From Amorphophallus konjac (Eukaryota; Streptophyta; Magnoliopsida; Alismatales; Araceae): a DNA stretch of 64,000 nucleotides. The translations under genes and the position numbers were made by a program. Shown piece after piece: positions 34,299 through 43,987 of the stretch. The stretch covers positions 138,082,064 to 138,146,063 of the forward strand of contig CM040126.1 in assembly GCA_022559845.1 (NCBI GenBank). The letters run 5' to 3'. Each line of letters opens with the position of its first letter. Position 1 is the first letter of the stretch. The notes under the pieces are model-generated. The model made no database searches and was not told where the DNA came from. It saw only the letters and a program-made list of their open reading frames with translations.

Positions 34299-37200
34299 TC
34301 AAGAAGAGGGGTGAGGACTAAAGCCTCGGAAACAATGGGAGAAGGGGCAAATGCCCAAAGCAGTGGATGTGGAAGAAGTTGGGTCGGACCCAGAATCAGG
34401 ATGAATTGGAAGAAGAAATTGGTAGATAGAAAGAGGCGGATCCGGAGGGTCCGGAGGTGGAGGAGAATCATGATAGGAGGACTCATCCGGAGGCTCCGGA
34501 GGGATGACAAAAGAAGGGACGCGATGCCCTCGGAAGAAATATGGAAAAAGATGATAAAAAAGGAAGAAGAAAATGATGGATGTGATATCCCGGAGGAGTA
34601 GAAAGATGAATCGGAAGGAAGCTGGATGGTCCGGAGATTCCGGAGGAAGTAAATGGAAAGGGACGCGATGCCCAGGGAGGAGAGGAAAATCCGGAGGTTC
34701 CGGAGGAATGAAATCAGGAAGGAGAAGATGGAAAGGGGCGTCGTGCCCGGGGAAAAGATAGAGAGAATCAGATGAAGAATCCGGAGGTTCCGGAGGAATG
34801 ATGGAAGGAGGGACGCGATGCCCAAGAAGGTCCGGAGGTTCCGGAGAAATGAGGTGGAAAGGGGCGTGATGCCCGAGGGGAAGGTCCGGAGGTTCCGGAG
34901 GAATAGAATCAGAAAGGGCGAGATGCCCAAAGAGGAGGGATAAAATTCCTGGAGGTTCCAGGGAGATAGCAGGAAAAGGGACGCGATGCCCCAGGGATAG
35001 TGGATAAAAAGATGAAGATGAATAAGATGGGAAGTGCGGAATATCCGGAGGTGCCGGAAGGCGGGGAAGATACGGGTTTGGAGACCCGGGAAGCAGGAGG
35101 TGCAAATGCATATGAATGCAATAGAATGGACGTGATGAATGCAGTGAATGCATGAACGCAATGAAATGCAAATAAGATGAGGAATGTGAAGGGTGAGAGG
35201 GTGAAATCCTCCTCTTTCCCCTGGGAGTGGCCCATGAAGAAAACGTGATAGACAAGAATATGGATGAAATAATGGAAGGCCTTTTGGCATCAAGATAACT
35301 GCCCCTCCACGGCAGTGAAAGTGTATGAGAAATAGCCCCTGCCGAGGCTTCAATGGTGAATGACAACTCCCTTGGAGAGTGCAAAGTAATGGTGTGAGGG
35401 AGTTGGAAAATTGGAACATGAAGCATTGCCATGCCCATTAATTGTGGTGTATAGGGAGTGTTGAACAAATTGGGCATTCGCCCCTTGTATGGAGGAATGG
35501 AATCAAGATTTGGAAGAGGGAACAAAGGGTGCCCTGCCTGGCCCTTGGATGGCATCAATTCTTGGCATTCTTCCCTGAGCAATGGCGGTGACTTGGCCTC
35601 TGCGACCATGCTCGGCACAATAATCCGGATTGGCATCCGGTAAATGACTTCTTGAATCTTGAATCGCATAACCGTGGCCACATCTGTCTTGCCCGGCTCT
35701 TGATCAGCTTCGGCACAAATACTTGCAGAAGCACTCCCATTCCGAGTAGTAAAAGGAGGTGAAGCGGAGGCGGAAGGCTCCGTGGATGGTGGAGTTATAA
35801 TGGAAGGTGTTGGCGTAAGTGGAGGCGGAGGTTCAAACACATCGAGTTTCTCCCTTTGCTTGCAAGCGGTCGGGATTGGCTCGGGTGCAAAAAGTGGTGG
35901 ATCCTGCTCAGAATTAACCATAGGTAAAGGCGAAAGGCTATGTGGTGGAGGTATGGGTTTTGGGGTTAAAGGCATAATGGAGGGTAATGGTGGTGAAATT
36001 GGGTAAGTGGAGGCCGAGGTGGAGGCTAATGGGAGGCTGATTAGGGAAGGTTTAATGATGGGTTCGACGGAGGCTAATGGTGTGGAGGTAGATGGCTTAA
36101 CGGGTGGAGGTTTAATGGTGGAAGGCTTGGGGGAGGCCAGTGTTGCGGGGGTTAATGGTGTAATAGGAGGAGGTGTAATGTATGCGGTGTCAAGGATAGG
36201 AGGAGACTTACAATGTGCCGGTGTGGGTGATTGAAGTATCGACCCATCATCGTAACACCAATTAGTCTCATAAATAGGGATTGGATCGGGGATGGTTTCA
36301 TCCTGAGCAAGAGGTTCATCGAATGAAAGTGGAGGGAACGGGAAATTAAGGAAACTCGGAAGGGGTGCCTGCGGAGCTTCATCATCATCGTACGCTGCCT
36401 CAGATTCTTCAATTGCCGGCTCTTCCTCGCTTGGAATGCCGAAGTCATAATCATCCATCCTGTCTTTCCATTCATTCTCCATCTTTGTAATTTCGTCTAA
36501 AGCGGCATGGAGAGGATTGACTGGAGTAGGAGGAGCCATGACCCTCTTTATTTGTTCCTCCATCAAAGTAATCTTATCGAGCAGAGTTTGCTGGAGGGGT
36601 GTAACATGAACAACAGGAGGTTGGCAGGGCCTTGAAGGAGGAGGGGCCGCATAAAAAGGCCGTGGAGGGGAGTTGACGGGATGACCCGTAAAAGAACCCG
36701 GACGGGCCGGATTACAAGGAGTAAAAGGGCCTCGGGGCCGTGTTGGAGGAGGAATAGAAGGAGGTGGGTGTCGGACCACCCGAGTAGAATGAATAGGGGG
36801 AGATGGGTAATGGGCTACCCGAATATGATTGGAAGGAGGAGGTGGGTGATGGGCCACCCGTGTAGAATTGGAGGGAGATGGGTGATGGGCCACCCGAATA
36901 GAATTGGAAGGAGGGAGAGATGCATGAGATGTACCCTCAACGGCAGCCTTAAGGGCTTGGATCTGTTGAGGGGTAAGATGATCTAATGCATGCAAGATTT
37001 GAGAGACTTTCCCGTCATTAGGATGAGACGGTCCCATAGGAGTAGTGGCTCGAAATTGAGGAGGGGGACCATGAAGATGGACATTACCCATGGGTCGGGC
37101 ATGACCATGAGAATAAGGGCGTGGTCCCTTGAAAGAATGGTGAGAATGCTGATTAACATGTTGAAATTGAGGATATGAAGTGCTAGGCTGTGCATCCTCA

Positions 37201-37382
37201 TGAATCGAATTGAACATGTTTCTATCATGGTAAGCCATTATATAATCAAAATTCTCAATAATTATGCAAATAGGCACACAAGTTGGAATGGTTACCGTGA
37301 TTTTGATTTGTTTAATCCTTAGTGAATTAATGAATTTTAATAAAGTTTGGAAAGATTCACACAAGGAGAGTCCTAGTTTCAA
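34299..37382 (-). CDS. 1027-codon proline-rich ORF of unknown function
   Basis: Open on the minus strand for 1027 codons. A better start may be the ATG at 37238 (residue 49, MAYHDRNMFNS), since the first 48 codons look untranslated. Visible parts: an N-terminal His/Pro/Gln-rich segment (about 65-125), a short non-repetitive stretch ILHALDHLTPQQIQALKAAV (about 130-150), and IRVAHHP or TRVVRHP repeats (about 162-210). Then come a predicted helix LLDKITLMEEQIKRVM (about 268), an acidic patch (about 325), long Pro/Ser/Thr-rich sequence, and a C-terminal repeat of GHRVPF..PPEPPD type (about 775-1000). No CCHC knuckle, protease or RT motif. Its place after the primer site and leader is where gag normally sits, so a highly diverged gag or packaging protein is possible; this is inference. 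No resemblance to a named family is recognised. Confidence 0.55.
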   Translation of the reverse strand: MKLGLSLCESFQTLLKFINSLRIKQIKITVTIPTCVPICIIIENFDYIMAYHDRNMFNSIHEDAQPSTSYPQFQHVNQHSHHSFKGPRPYSHGHARPMGNVHLHGPPPQFRATTPMGPSHPNDGKVSQILHALDHLTPQQIQALKAAVEGTSHASLPPSNSIRVAHHPSPSNSTRVAHHPPPPSNHIRVAHYPSPPIHSTRVVRHPPPSIPPPTRPRGPFTPCNPARPGSFTGHPVNSPPRPFYAAPPPSRPCQPPVVHVTPLQQTLLDKITLMEEQIKRVMAPPTPVNPLHAALDEITKMENEWKDRMDDYDFGIPSEEEPAIEESEAAYDDDEAPQAPLPSFLNFPFPPLSFDEPLAQDETIPDPIPIYETNWCYDDGSILQSPTPAHCKSPPILDTAYITPPPITPLTPATLASPKPSTIKPPPVKPSTSTPLASVEPIIKPSLISLPLASTSASTYPISPPLPSIMPLTPKPIPPPHSLSPLPMVNSEQDPPLFAPEPIPTACKQREKLDVFEPPPPLTPTPSIITPPSTEPSASASPPFTTRNGSASASICAEADQEPGKTDVATVMRFKIQEVIYRMPIRIIVPSMVAEAKSPPLLREECQELMPSKGQAGHPLFPLPNLDSIPPYKGRMPNLFNTPYTPQLMGMAMLHVPIFQLPHTITLHSPRELSFTIEASAGAISHTLSLPWRGSYLDAKRPSIISSIFLSITFSSWATPRGKRRISPSHPSHSSSYLHFIAFMHSLHSSRPFYCIHMHLHLLLPGSPNPYLPRLPAPPDIPHFPSYSSSSFYPLSLGHRVPFPAISLEPPGILSLLFGHLALSDSIPPEPPDLPLGHHAPFHLISPEPPDLLGHRVPPSIIPPEPPDSSSDSLYLFPGHDAPFHLLLPDFIPPEPPDFPLLPGHRVPFHLLPPESPDHPASFRFIFLLLRDITSIIFFFLFYHLFPYFFRGHRVPSFVIPPEPPDESSYHDSPPPPDPPDPPLSIYQFLLPIHPDSGSDPTSSTSTALGICPFSHCFRGFSPHPSS
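34440..35060. repeat. In-frame repeat of the proline-rich ORF, period about 50-75 bp
   Basis: Each unit has GGTCCGGAGGTTCCGGAGGAAT and GGGACGCGATGCCC or a variant (GGGGCGTGATGCCC); at least seven copies. On the coding strand these read PPEPPD and GHRVPF. All copies stay in one reading frame although their lengths differ. Confidence 0.8.
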
Positions 37383-37456
37383 TATGATTCACTTCAATGC
37401 CAACTAGGAACTCTCACTCACCACGTATTAGGCCAACTATATCGGGACTCCAAAAA

Positions 37457-37580
37457 GGTACAACCTGCCCGGCGTCCGTGAGGGAATCCACGGGTGCGGG
37501 GACTTACGGAGGCTTGGTTTAGGAATTTCCAATCCAAAGAGACGGAATGCTCAATGGAGGGTCGTTCCTTCACCAAGGGG
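37457..37580. repeat. Conserved block shared by three elements, copy C
   Basis: GGTACAACCTGCCCGGCGTCC, GGGAATCC, GGGGACTTACGGAGG, CAATGGAGGGTCG (copies A and B at 9057 and 42144). Confidence 0.75.
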
Positions 37581-37751
37581 GTGTGTGGATCCTAATGAAG
37601 AGGAGGGGGCTCCCAAACCAAAATGCAAATATGAAGGATGAATGCAACAGGGGAAATCAAGCTAATCACAGCAAATGATCAATCAATAAAGATAAGCATG
37701 AATCATGATGAAAAATCACAGCCGGGAGAACTCTGTAAACCCACAGTAAAA

Positions 37752-38091
37752 ACACGCCCTGGGAGGGGGCGCTACTAAAAAATGACACGACGGTGTGACT
37801 GTCGTGAATCAAAGTGAGGGGCCCAGGGCAGGGTGAGACACGCCTTAGAGTGAGGCGTTACCAATAAAAGGACGCCCTTTCCAGTGGGCGTCAAATCAAA
37901 AGAAACGCCCTAATATGGGGCGCTAATCAAGTAAAGGACGCCCTGGAGCAGGGCGTGAATTCACAGGCAGCAATATAAATCAAGGACACCCGGAAATGTG
38001 CTGGAAAACGCCCTGTCAGAGGGCGTAAAATATGAATAAGACGCCCTGGAGAAGGGCGTGAATTTAAAACGCGCCTCTGACAGAGGCGTTA
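37752..38091. repeat. Palindrome array, ACGCCC..GGGCGT type, in leader
   Basis: About ten units, including GACGCCCTTTCCAGTGGGCGTC, GACGCCCTGGAGCAGGGCGTG and GACGCCCTGGAGAAGGGCGTG, most with perfect 6-7 base arms, spaced about 12-25 bases. Confidence 0.9.
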
Positions 38092-38374
38092 ATTCACTCC
38101 TCCAGAAAAGCTTCCCCGGCCAGAAGCAACAAACACCCACAGTCACAGCATGCAATCAACAATATGGATATGATAACATCATGCTCATCAAAGATTTGGG
38201 GTAAGTGGAAATTTTAAAGAAACAATCAACAAACTGACCAATCACTTAGGGGAGGGTGTAAAACCAATGGAGGGTGCCCGAGGGGCACAAAAGGGAGATG
38301 CACCGAGGGTGCAAATAGGGGAGATGGCACGCGCGGGTGCCTAAGGGGAAAGGGTAATAAACAAAGAACACAAG

Positions 38375-38394
38375 GAGTCCCACCGTGATCGCCA
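38375..38394 (-). promoter_or_regulatory. Primer-site-like sequence of proline-rich element
   Basis: Minus strand TGGCGATCACGGTGGGACTC, three bases after the LTR end. It starts with the TGG expected of a tRNA complement; the tRNA is not identified. Confidence 0.55.
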
Positions 38395-38397
38395 ATT

Positions 38398-39929
38398 TGT
38401 AGATCTCTAATTTAGAATAATCCACTTAAAAGAAATATCAATAAAAAATGATAACAATAATAAGCATGAGCACGAGGTGCTAAGGGGAGTGTGTGATCGC
38501 CAGAGACACGAGGCCTCAAAAGATATAACAATGAAAGCATGGGAGAGATCGCGAAAAATACCTTGGAGTGCGGTTGATTGTAGGTGCTCCTTTCTCTTCA
38601 AATCGGCCGGCCGATGAAGAGAGTTCTTCAATTAATTACCCTTGCAAATAAAGACAAACACAAATAAAGATATGGATTAGAAACATGGTGAGTGTAGCAT
38701 CAATTCATAAAAAAATATATGAGCATGAAAACATGTGCAAGAACACACCTTAAGGGTGGTTGCCCTTAAACCCCTATGCAAAGAGGGTGTGGGAGATATG
38801 AATGCATGAAAATATGAATAGAAATAGGGGGAAAGAGTGCAAGAGTTGCACTAAATGGGGAGATTTCTCAACGTGGTTGAGTTAAAGATGTGTATACGAA
38901 CACTATGAACATGCAAATGTGAATGATGATAATAAAAAGGGAATAAAAAAAATGAAAAGAGGAAGCCTGTTGCTTTTGGGCTTGAATGCTCGATGGGGAG
39001 GAGTTCCCAGAAGATGATGAAGACTTGAACGTATGCAGGAGCCCCTCCTTAGCCAATGGCAACAGCAGCACCTGCGTGAGGAAAGAAAGAAAATAGAAGA
39101 AAAACAGGGGGAGATATGGGCGTCCGAAGGAGAGGAATCCAACCAAACAACAGAGCCATTGGCTCTATTAAATAGGTTGAGGAAGAGATAAACATAGGCA
39201 AGAGTCCTAAGAGGGAAATGATAAGAATGAGCAAGAGCCTAAACCAAGTAGGCATCTATCGAAGCAAGGACTCTCTGGGGAAAGGGCCGCGTAGCCAGAA
39301 GGTAAAACACGCCTTAGGTAAGGGCGTCAATTAATGAATTGACGACTTGACCAGAGGGCGTTTCTCAAAAAACACGCCCTGCAAAAGGGCGTTTCTCAAA
39401 AACCAAATTTAGCAATAAAAACTCCCCATATTTGAAAAAATGTTAAACACGCCTCAATCAAAGCCATTTTCAAAAAAGCGCCCCTTGGAAGGGCGTTAAT
39501 TTTAAGAGCTCAAATGGGGAAGTCGGTCAAACCCAAACGAATTAACGCTCTCATGTGAGGTCGTCCTTTCTTTAAGAAACGCCCTTGGTTAAGTCATGTT
39601 TTGAAGAAAACACGCCCTTACCAAAGTCGTGAATTTAGAAAATTCATGAAATAGATAAAATGGGGGAGAAATAGATAAAATGGGAGAAAACGCCCTAGAC
39701 AAGGTCGTGTTTCAAAAACACGCCCCTGATGAGGGCGTGAATTCAGAAAATAGAGATAAATGCCCAAAAAATCCAGAAAAATAGGAAAAAGGAGATAAAT
39801 GAAGAAAAATAGGATAAATTCCAGAAAAGTGGGAAAAACCACTCAAATAAGCTGATTTGAGGGTCAAATGGGGCATCGCAGAGTGATATGAAATATACTC
39901 AAAATAATGTCAATTTTAGCGTGTCTACA
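38398..39929 (-). repeat. 5' LTR of proline-rich element
   Basis: 1532 bp, nearly identical to 29975-31505. Confidence 0.95.
39307..39738. repeat. Palindrome array, ACGCCC..GGGCGT type, in 5' LTR
   Basis: The 5' LTR copy of the array at 30883-31315, unchanged. Confidence 0.85.
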
Positions 39930-39934
39930 GTCTA

Positions 39935-40630
39935 CACTTTATTCTTCTCAAGATTTCTTCCTATTCTGCTCTTCTTTTCATCTTAGTATCTTCATCAAAC
40001 TTCTTCATTTTTTAAATATCTAAATTTTATTCTTCTTCATCTTCTTCTAATTCCCTCCCATTTTCTAGTTATAATCTCTTTTTCAAGTTGCTGTATTCCC
40101 ATTGTACTATTCATCCGAGATGTTAGCCTCTGTTCTTCCTCTATTTTGAAGCCCTTACACTCTTCTTTTCTCCCTAAGTTATTCATGAAAGTTCTTCCTA
40201 TCTTGTAGATCTAGATTCTCTTCTTCCAGCACTTCCTCCAATTCTGCTTCTTTTGTGAATTAGTTTTAGTTTTCCACAGTTTATTTTTTGGTGTTGTTAC
40301 TGTTCATCCGCGCAGACCACTTCTACGCTTCCTCTATTTTCACCCTCTTTATCATGTTTTCTCCCTTTTCACTCTTCATAAACGTTCTTTCTCTCTTCTT
40401 GATCTTCAACTTTTGTTTTTACCACTTTTTCTAATTCTCTTTGATTTTAACGTTTTTTCATTTCTAATCTCGCCCTATTTTCATTATTTCTATTTCACTA
40501 TTTTTAAACTCTCTTCTTCATCTTCTATCTCTCCCCTCCTCCATTTTCATTTAAACATCCCCAAGATAGATTTTCTCCTTCGATGCTCTAAAGGTGTCAT
40601 CTATCTCCACGGCGGGGCAACCTCTTCCAA
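39935..40630 (+). repeat. 3' LTR of gag-only element, second part
   Basis: Continues the LTR interrupted at 29975 (CACTTTATTCTTCTCAAG onward, compare 22652) and stops at 40630. The minus-strand Tekay-like element begins at 40631; the last part of this LTR lies outside the window. Confidence 0.88.
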
Positions 40631-41560
40631 TGTCACGTCCCGACGCGGAATATCAGGACTAGCAGTAGAAACAAGTAATAATAATATATTGATTTATAGA
40701 CTTGATGTGCTAAAGCTAAGAGATCAACATCACACCATAAATAGAAAATAACTCCATTCACTAGATAACATTTAAATAATCCAGATTCCAATAACATAAA
40801 CTCCCTAAAACAATCTTTCAACTTAACATCCACTTGACACTATTACAATTGCTGACTTCGAATTACAATTCTTCCACCACACACTCTAAAACATAAATAG
40901 ACATAAACAACTATGACTGGCTCTACGATTCTGACTGGTTCGCTCCAATGCCATCACTCTTGCCCGTCCCCATCAGTCTGTGAATCCTCACCTGAGCTAC
41001 ATGAAAAGAGGGAACAACTGGGTGAGCGAACGCTCAGTAGATGATAACAGGCAAGTTTAAGTAATTAACCAATTAATTATATTTATATGCGCGAAAAGTA
41101 AAGAATGAAAAGAAATGACGTTATGACAAAGTAATATACTAGAAAGAAGGCAAGATCATGATATAACTGGAGATTGGCCAACAAGCAAGAACTAACCAAG
41201 TCAAGAAAAACTCAAGTACTATATTATTGTTGTAGACATCATGCTAGCCATGCACTCGGTGCAATGCCTCACCATGTCATTCAAACTCCCCGGGGCACAA
41301 GTACTTTTCGGGCGCTCCTCCCAGGACCAGACCGGGCCCTTATGATGCGTTGGCATTGATTTTTTGGATCCAAGATCCCAAGTTATGTCTAGACATTAAT
41401 CAAATTAAATGGCCAATAATGTCAAGGTATAACTTACCTCGGAGAATTCCAATGGCAAGTTAATGTGATACTTGACCAGCAAATTCAAGTTATCAAGAAC
41501 CAATCAGGTCCTTGGACTCAACACGAATAATCACGGAAAAAAATCACTTCTAGATGATAA

Positions 41561-42059
41561 GCGGTCTAACATGGGCCGCTCAAACAATACACGGTCTGCT
41601 TTGGACCGTTCAAGACAGAAATGGGCTGAGGATCAGCCTTACTGAAGTCAAGGATAAACGGTCTATCTGGGGCTGCTCTGGATATAGAACGGTCAGAAAT
41701 GGGCCGCTCGAAGCCCAAGAATTAGGTAAACGGGCCTTATAGGGCCGTTCAGGAGATGAACGGTCCATTAAGATCCGTTCTATAACATGGACGGTTCTAG
41801 TCAGTCCGTTCCACAGAACTTAACTTAATAAGCTGGAATTCTACCCAAATGGGCTCCGGGCTGCCATAAGTTGGGCAGAGCTGAACCAGGGTCCATCCCA
41901 CTCTCCACTGGTCATCCTAAGGCTTTATGGGTCGATCCAAACATGATTTGGTCGAAGATAGAACAAGGTTAATCGACTAATGTAAGTGGCACCTGGCCAG
42001 GGTTGCACGGTTCTTAATGGGCCGCCCACTGAGACAGACGGTCCCTTTCGGGCCGCGTA
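41561..42059. repeat. Palindrome array, ACGGTC..GACCGT / GGCCGC type
   Basis: About nine units of 21-24 bases, such as ACGGTCTGCTTTGGACCGTT and ACGGTCCATTAAGATCCGTT, at 41561-41812 and 42007-42058. Two more are at 42534-42645. Confidence 0.85.
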
Positions 42060-42143
42060 AACCTCAGGGGGTCCAAGTTGAGCCGTGACCTACAACACGA
42101 TAATCCAAGCAATTCGATCGCGTACATAGGTTCATGTCTTGGT

Positions 42144-42262
42144 GGTACAACCTGCCCAGCGTCCTTGTGGGAATCCCAGGCTCGCGGGGGCTTACGGAGG
42201 TCCCGTAATGAAGGTCCTAGTTCGACGAAAGGAATATCCGGCGGAGAGTCCCAAACATTACA
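42144..42262. repeat. Conserved block shared by three elements, copy B
   Basis: GGTACAACCTGCCCAGCGTCC, GGGAATCCC, GGGGGCTTACGGAGG, GGAATATCCGGCGGAGAGTC. Lies next to the palindrome array. Confidence 0.75.
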
Positions 42263-43149
42263 AGGAAATGAGGCAATCAATCAACGGAAACCAGTATAGC
42301 GGTCAGTCAATCCTACCAGAGTAGAACGACTGTCAAACAATCCTAATAGCATGAAATCATGTTTGAATTAACATATTGAAATAAATCAAGGCCATGATGA
42401 AAGAATAGTCAAACATTATGAAATCTGTCTTCACAATTGTTCCTTTTTTCTTATGGGTTGTTAACCTATCATTAGCCATAAATCTACTAAGTTAAATCAT
42501 ACTAAAAGGGTAAACAAACAGTTATGTTTAATTGGGCGGTCCAGTCAGAGCCGCTTACGGGCCTCGGCGGTCGCACGGCAGGTCATTCACCCCTTTTCAG
42601 GTCCGAAGGCCTGCTAGGGTTGAGCGGTCCGTAGTGTGTCGCTGGGATCAGAGAACAGTCTTGGGCTGGCCGCTTAATGACAGGGTGGTTAGGGTTGTTG
42701 GGTTCGGTGCAAGTATTCAGAGGGGGGGGTGAACGAATATAGCCCTTTAAAAAACTTTCGCCCAATTAAAATATTTGGCTCACTAACTATCTGGAATGCT
42801 AACTAGACAGATCTATTAAGTCTGAAAGACTAATTAGCAGTTGCAGAATAAAACCAACTGACAGTAAGCATTCTAACAAGACAAGTTAGACGACTATAGC
42901 TCAATCAGAATTTCAATCACTTAACAGATTAAGACACTCTAAGCACTTAGACAACTCAAGCAACACACAAACCCAGTGTCAAACAGATAGCATGCGCAGC
43001 TAATCAACTTCGTTGAACTTGAAGCAAACACATGAAGCGCCCCTATATATTCATCTAGCGGAAGCAAACCATAAGCAATCAAACCACAATGCAAGAGGGG
43101 TTTTTAGGTGGTTCGATCCTCCAGACCTACATCCACCCCACACTTAAAC

Positions 43150-43370
43150 CGAGTGTGGATTCCGCTGACTCACAGCTTGAACAGCTGGGCATCACAGCTT
43201 GCCTACAACCGCTGGGCAACACAGCTTGCCGTCCAGTGGAATCCACCACTGCAACCGCTGGGGATTACAGCTTACCCGTCCAGTGGAAACCTCCACTGCC
43301 CGCTGAGCAACACAGCTTGTTGTCCAAAGGAGTCCTCCTCTGCAAACCGCTGACTAACAGCTTGAAAGAA
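43150..43370. repeat. Short repeat around GCTGGGCAACACAGCTTG in LTR
   Basis: Six to seven variants in a row, alternating with GTCCAGTGGAATCCACCACTG. Also at 52517-52735 and 62090-62295. The shorter LTR at 11552 has a different duplication at this place. Confidence 0.75.
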
Positions 43371-43572
43371 AATGTAAAATAAAAAACAAAAGACAAGATA
43401 ATAGCATCGGAAAGCTGTAAACGAAAAACACAATGTGGCTCTTAAAGAGCTGGATGGCCTGGATTTGATCCACGGTCCATCAAGAACAGATCTCCCTCGA
43501 TCTCACTCTCTTTCTTCACTCTCTCTCTTCACAACTCCTTCACGTCTGCTTCTCTCCTCTTTTCTTTCTCTT

Positions 43573-43708
43573 CACACTCTGCTCGAGCTCTCTATCTCTC
43601 ACTTTTTCTCTTCTGCTTCTTCTCTCTTTCTTTTCTTCTTCACACTCTGCTCGAGCTCTCTATCTCTCACTTTTTCTCTTCTGCTTCTTCTCTCTTTCTC
43701 TTCTTCTT
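43573..43708. repeat. CT-rich tandem duplication, 68-bp unit, in LTR leader
   Basis: CACACTCTGCTCGAGCTC occurs at 43573 and 43641 with the following CT-rich sequence. Also in the right LTR near 52940. Confidence 0.8.
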
Positions 43709-43811
43709 CTTCTGCTGGATCGTGGAAGCTCTCTCTCCTTCTAATTCTTCTCTCAGCTTCTGCTCCCCGGCTTCGATCACGATCAGCCTCCATCTGAAGA
43801 CGAAGGCTTCA

Positions 43812-43818
43812 TTATATA
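43812..43818 (-). promoter_or_regulatory. TATA box of SIRE-like 3' LTR
   Basis: Minus strand TATATAA; the copy in the 5' LTR is at 53178-53184. Confidence 0.65.
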
Positions 43819-43987
43819 CCAGCAGTAGCAGCAGCCAGGGCGCTTGTGGCTTCCACAGCTCTCGCCCTAAAAATTCAGACCACGTGGCAGCATCCTAGTT
43901 CACGAGCCTGCCACCTCAGATCACGTGCCCTTTATTAGCACGCTCAGCAACTAGAGTCACGTGGCGTTAACCCACTTGCTTAAAGGG

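Larger units (their letters stand above)
37383..38374 (-). other. 5' leader of proline-rich element
   Basis: Between primer site and ORF. Holds the conserved block (37457-37580) and a palindrome array (37752-38091); no ORF. Confidence 0.7.
29975..39929 (-). mobile_element. Young non-autonomous LTR element with a long proline-rich ORF
   Basis: 9955 bp bounded by TGTAGA and TCTACA and flanked by GTCTA on both sides (29970-29974, 39930-39934). LTRs are 29975-31505 (1531 bp) and 38398-39929 (1532 bp); by eye I count about eight differences, so insertion was recent. Primer-site-like and purine-tract-like sequences put its sense on the minus strand. There is no RT, integrase or protease in any frame. 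Its only long frame is the proline-rich ORF. Lineage unresolved: the TGGCGA primer start suggests the Tat/Athila side of Ty3/gypsy. Confidence 0.9.
21749..40630 (+). mobile_element. Gag-only Athila/Tat-like Ty3-gypsy element, with two nested insertions
   Basis: LTRs start TGATAAGTGTCC and the 5' LTR ends GGCTATCA (TGATA/TATCA). A tRNA-Asp-type primer site follows, then an AT-rich leader, a gag with stops, no protease, RT or integrase, and a 3' LTR interrupted at 29975 and again at 40631. The left flank CCTTC (21744-21748) is the expected target duplication; its partner is outside the window. The LTRs differ visibly (about 5% by eye), older than the two youngest elements in the window. Without pol it would depend on enzymes from a relative. 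Confidence 0.85.
40631..42695 (-). repeat. 3' LTR of minus-strand Tekay-like element, part 1
   Basis: Starts TGTCACGTCCCGACGC and matches 61299-61676 of the 5' LTR. AGGGT at 42691-42695 is the left target duplication of the SIRE-like insertion. Continues at 55574. Confidence 0.9.

Noticed and set aside
34280..35419. A second minus-strand frame of 379 codons overlapping the proline-rich ORF
   Set aside because: It lies in the repeat region where an alternative frame is open because the repeat lacks stops; it has no separate start context or domain.
43435..43797. 120-codon Ser/Leu-rich frame (also 52801-53163 and 62390-62893)
   Set aside because: It is a translation of the CT-rich LTR leader on the strand opposite to transcription; no domain.
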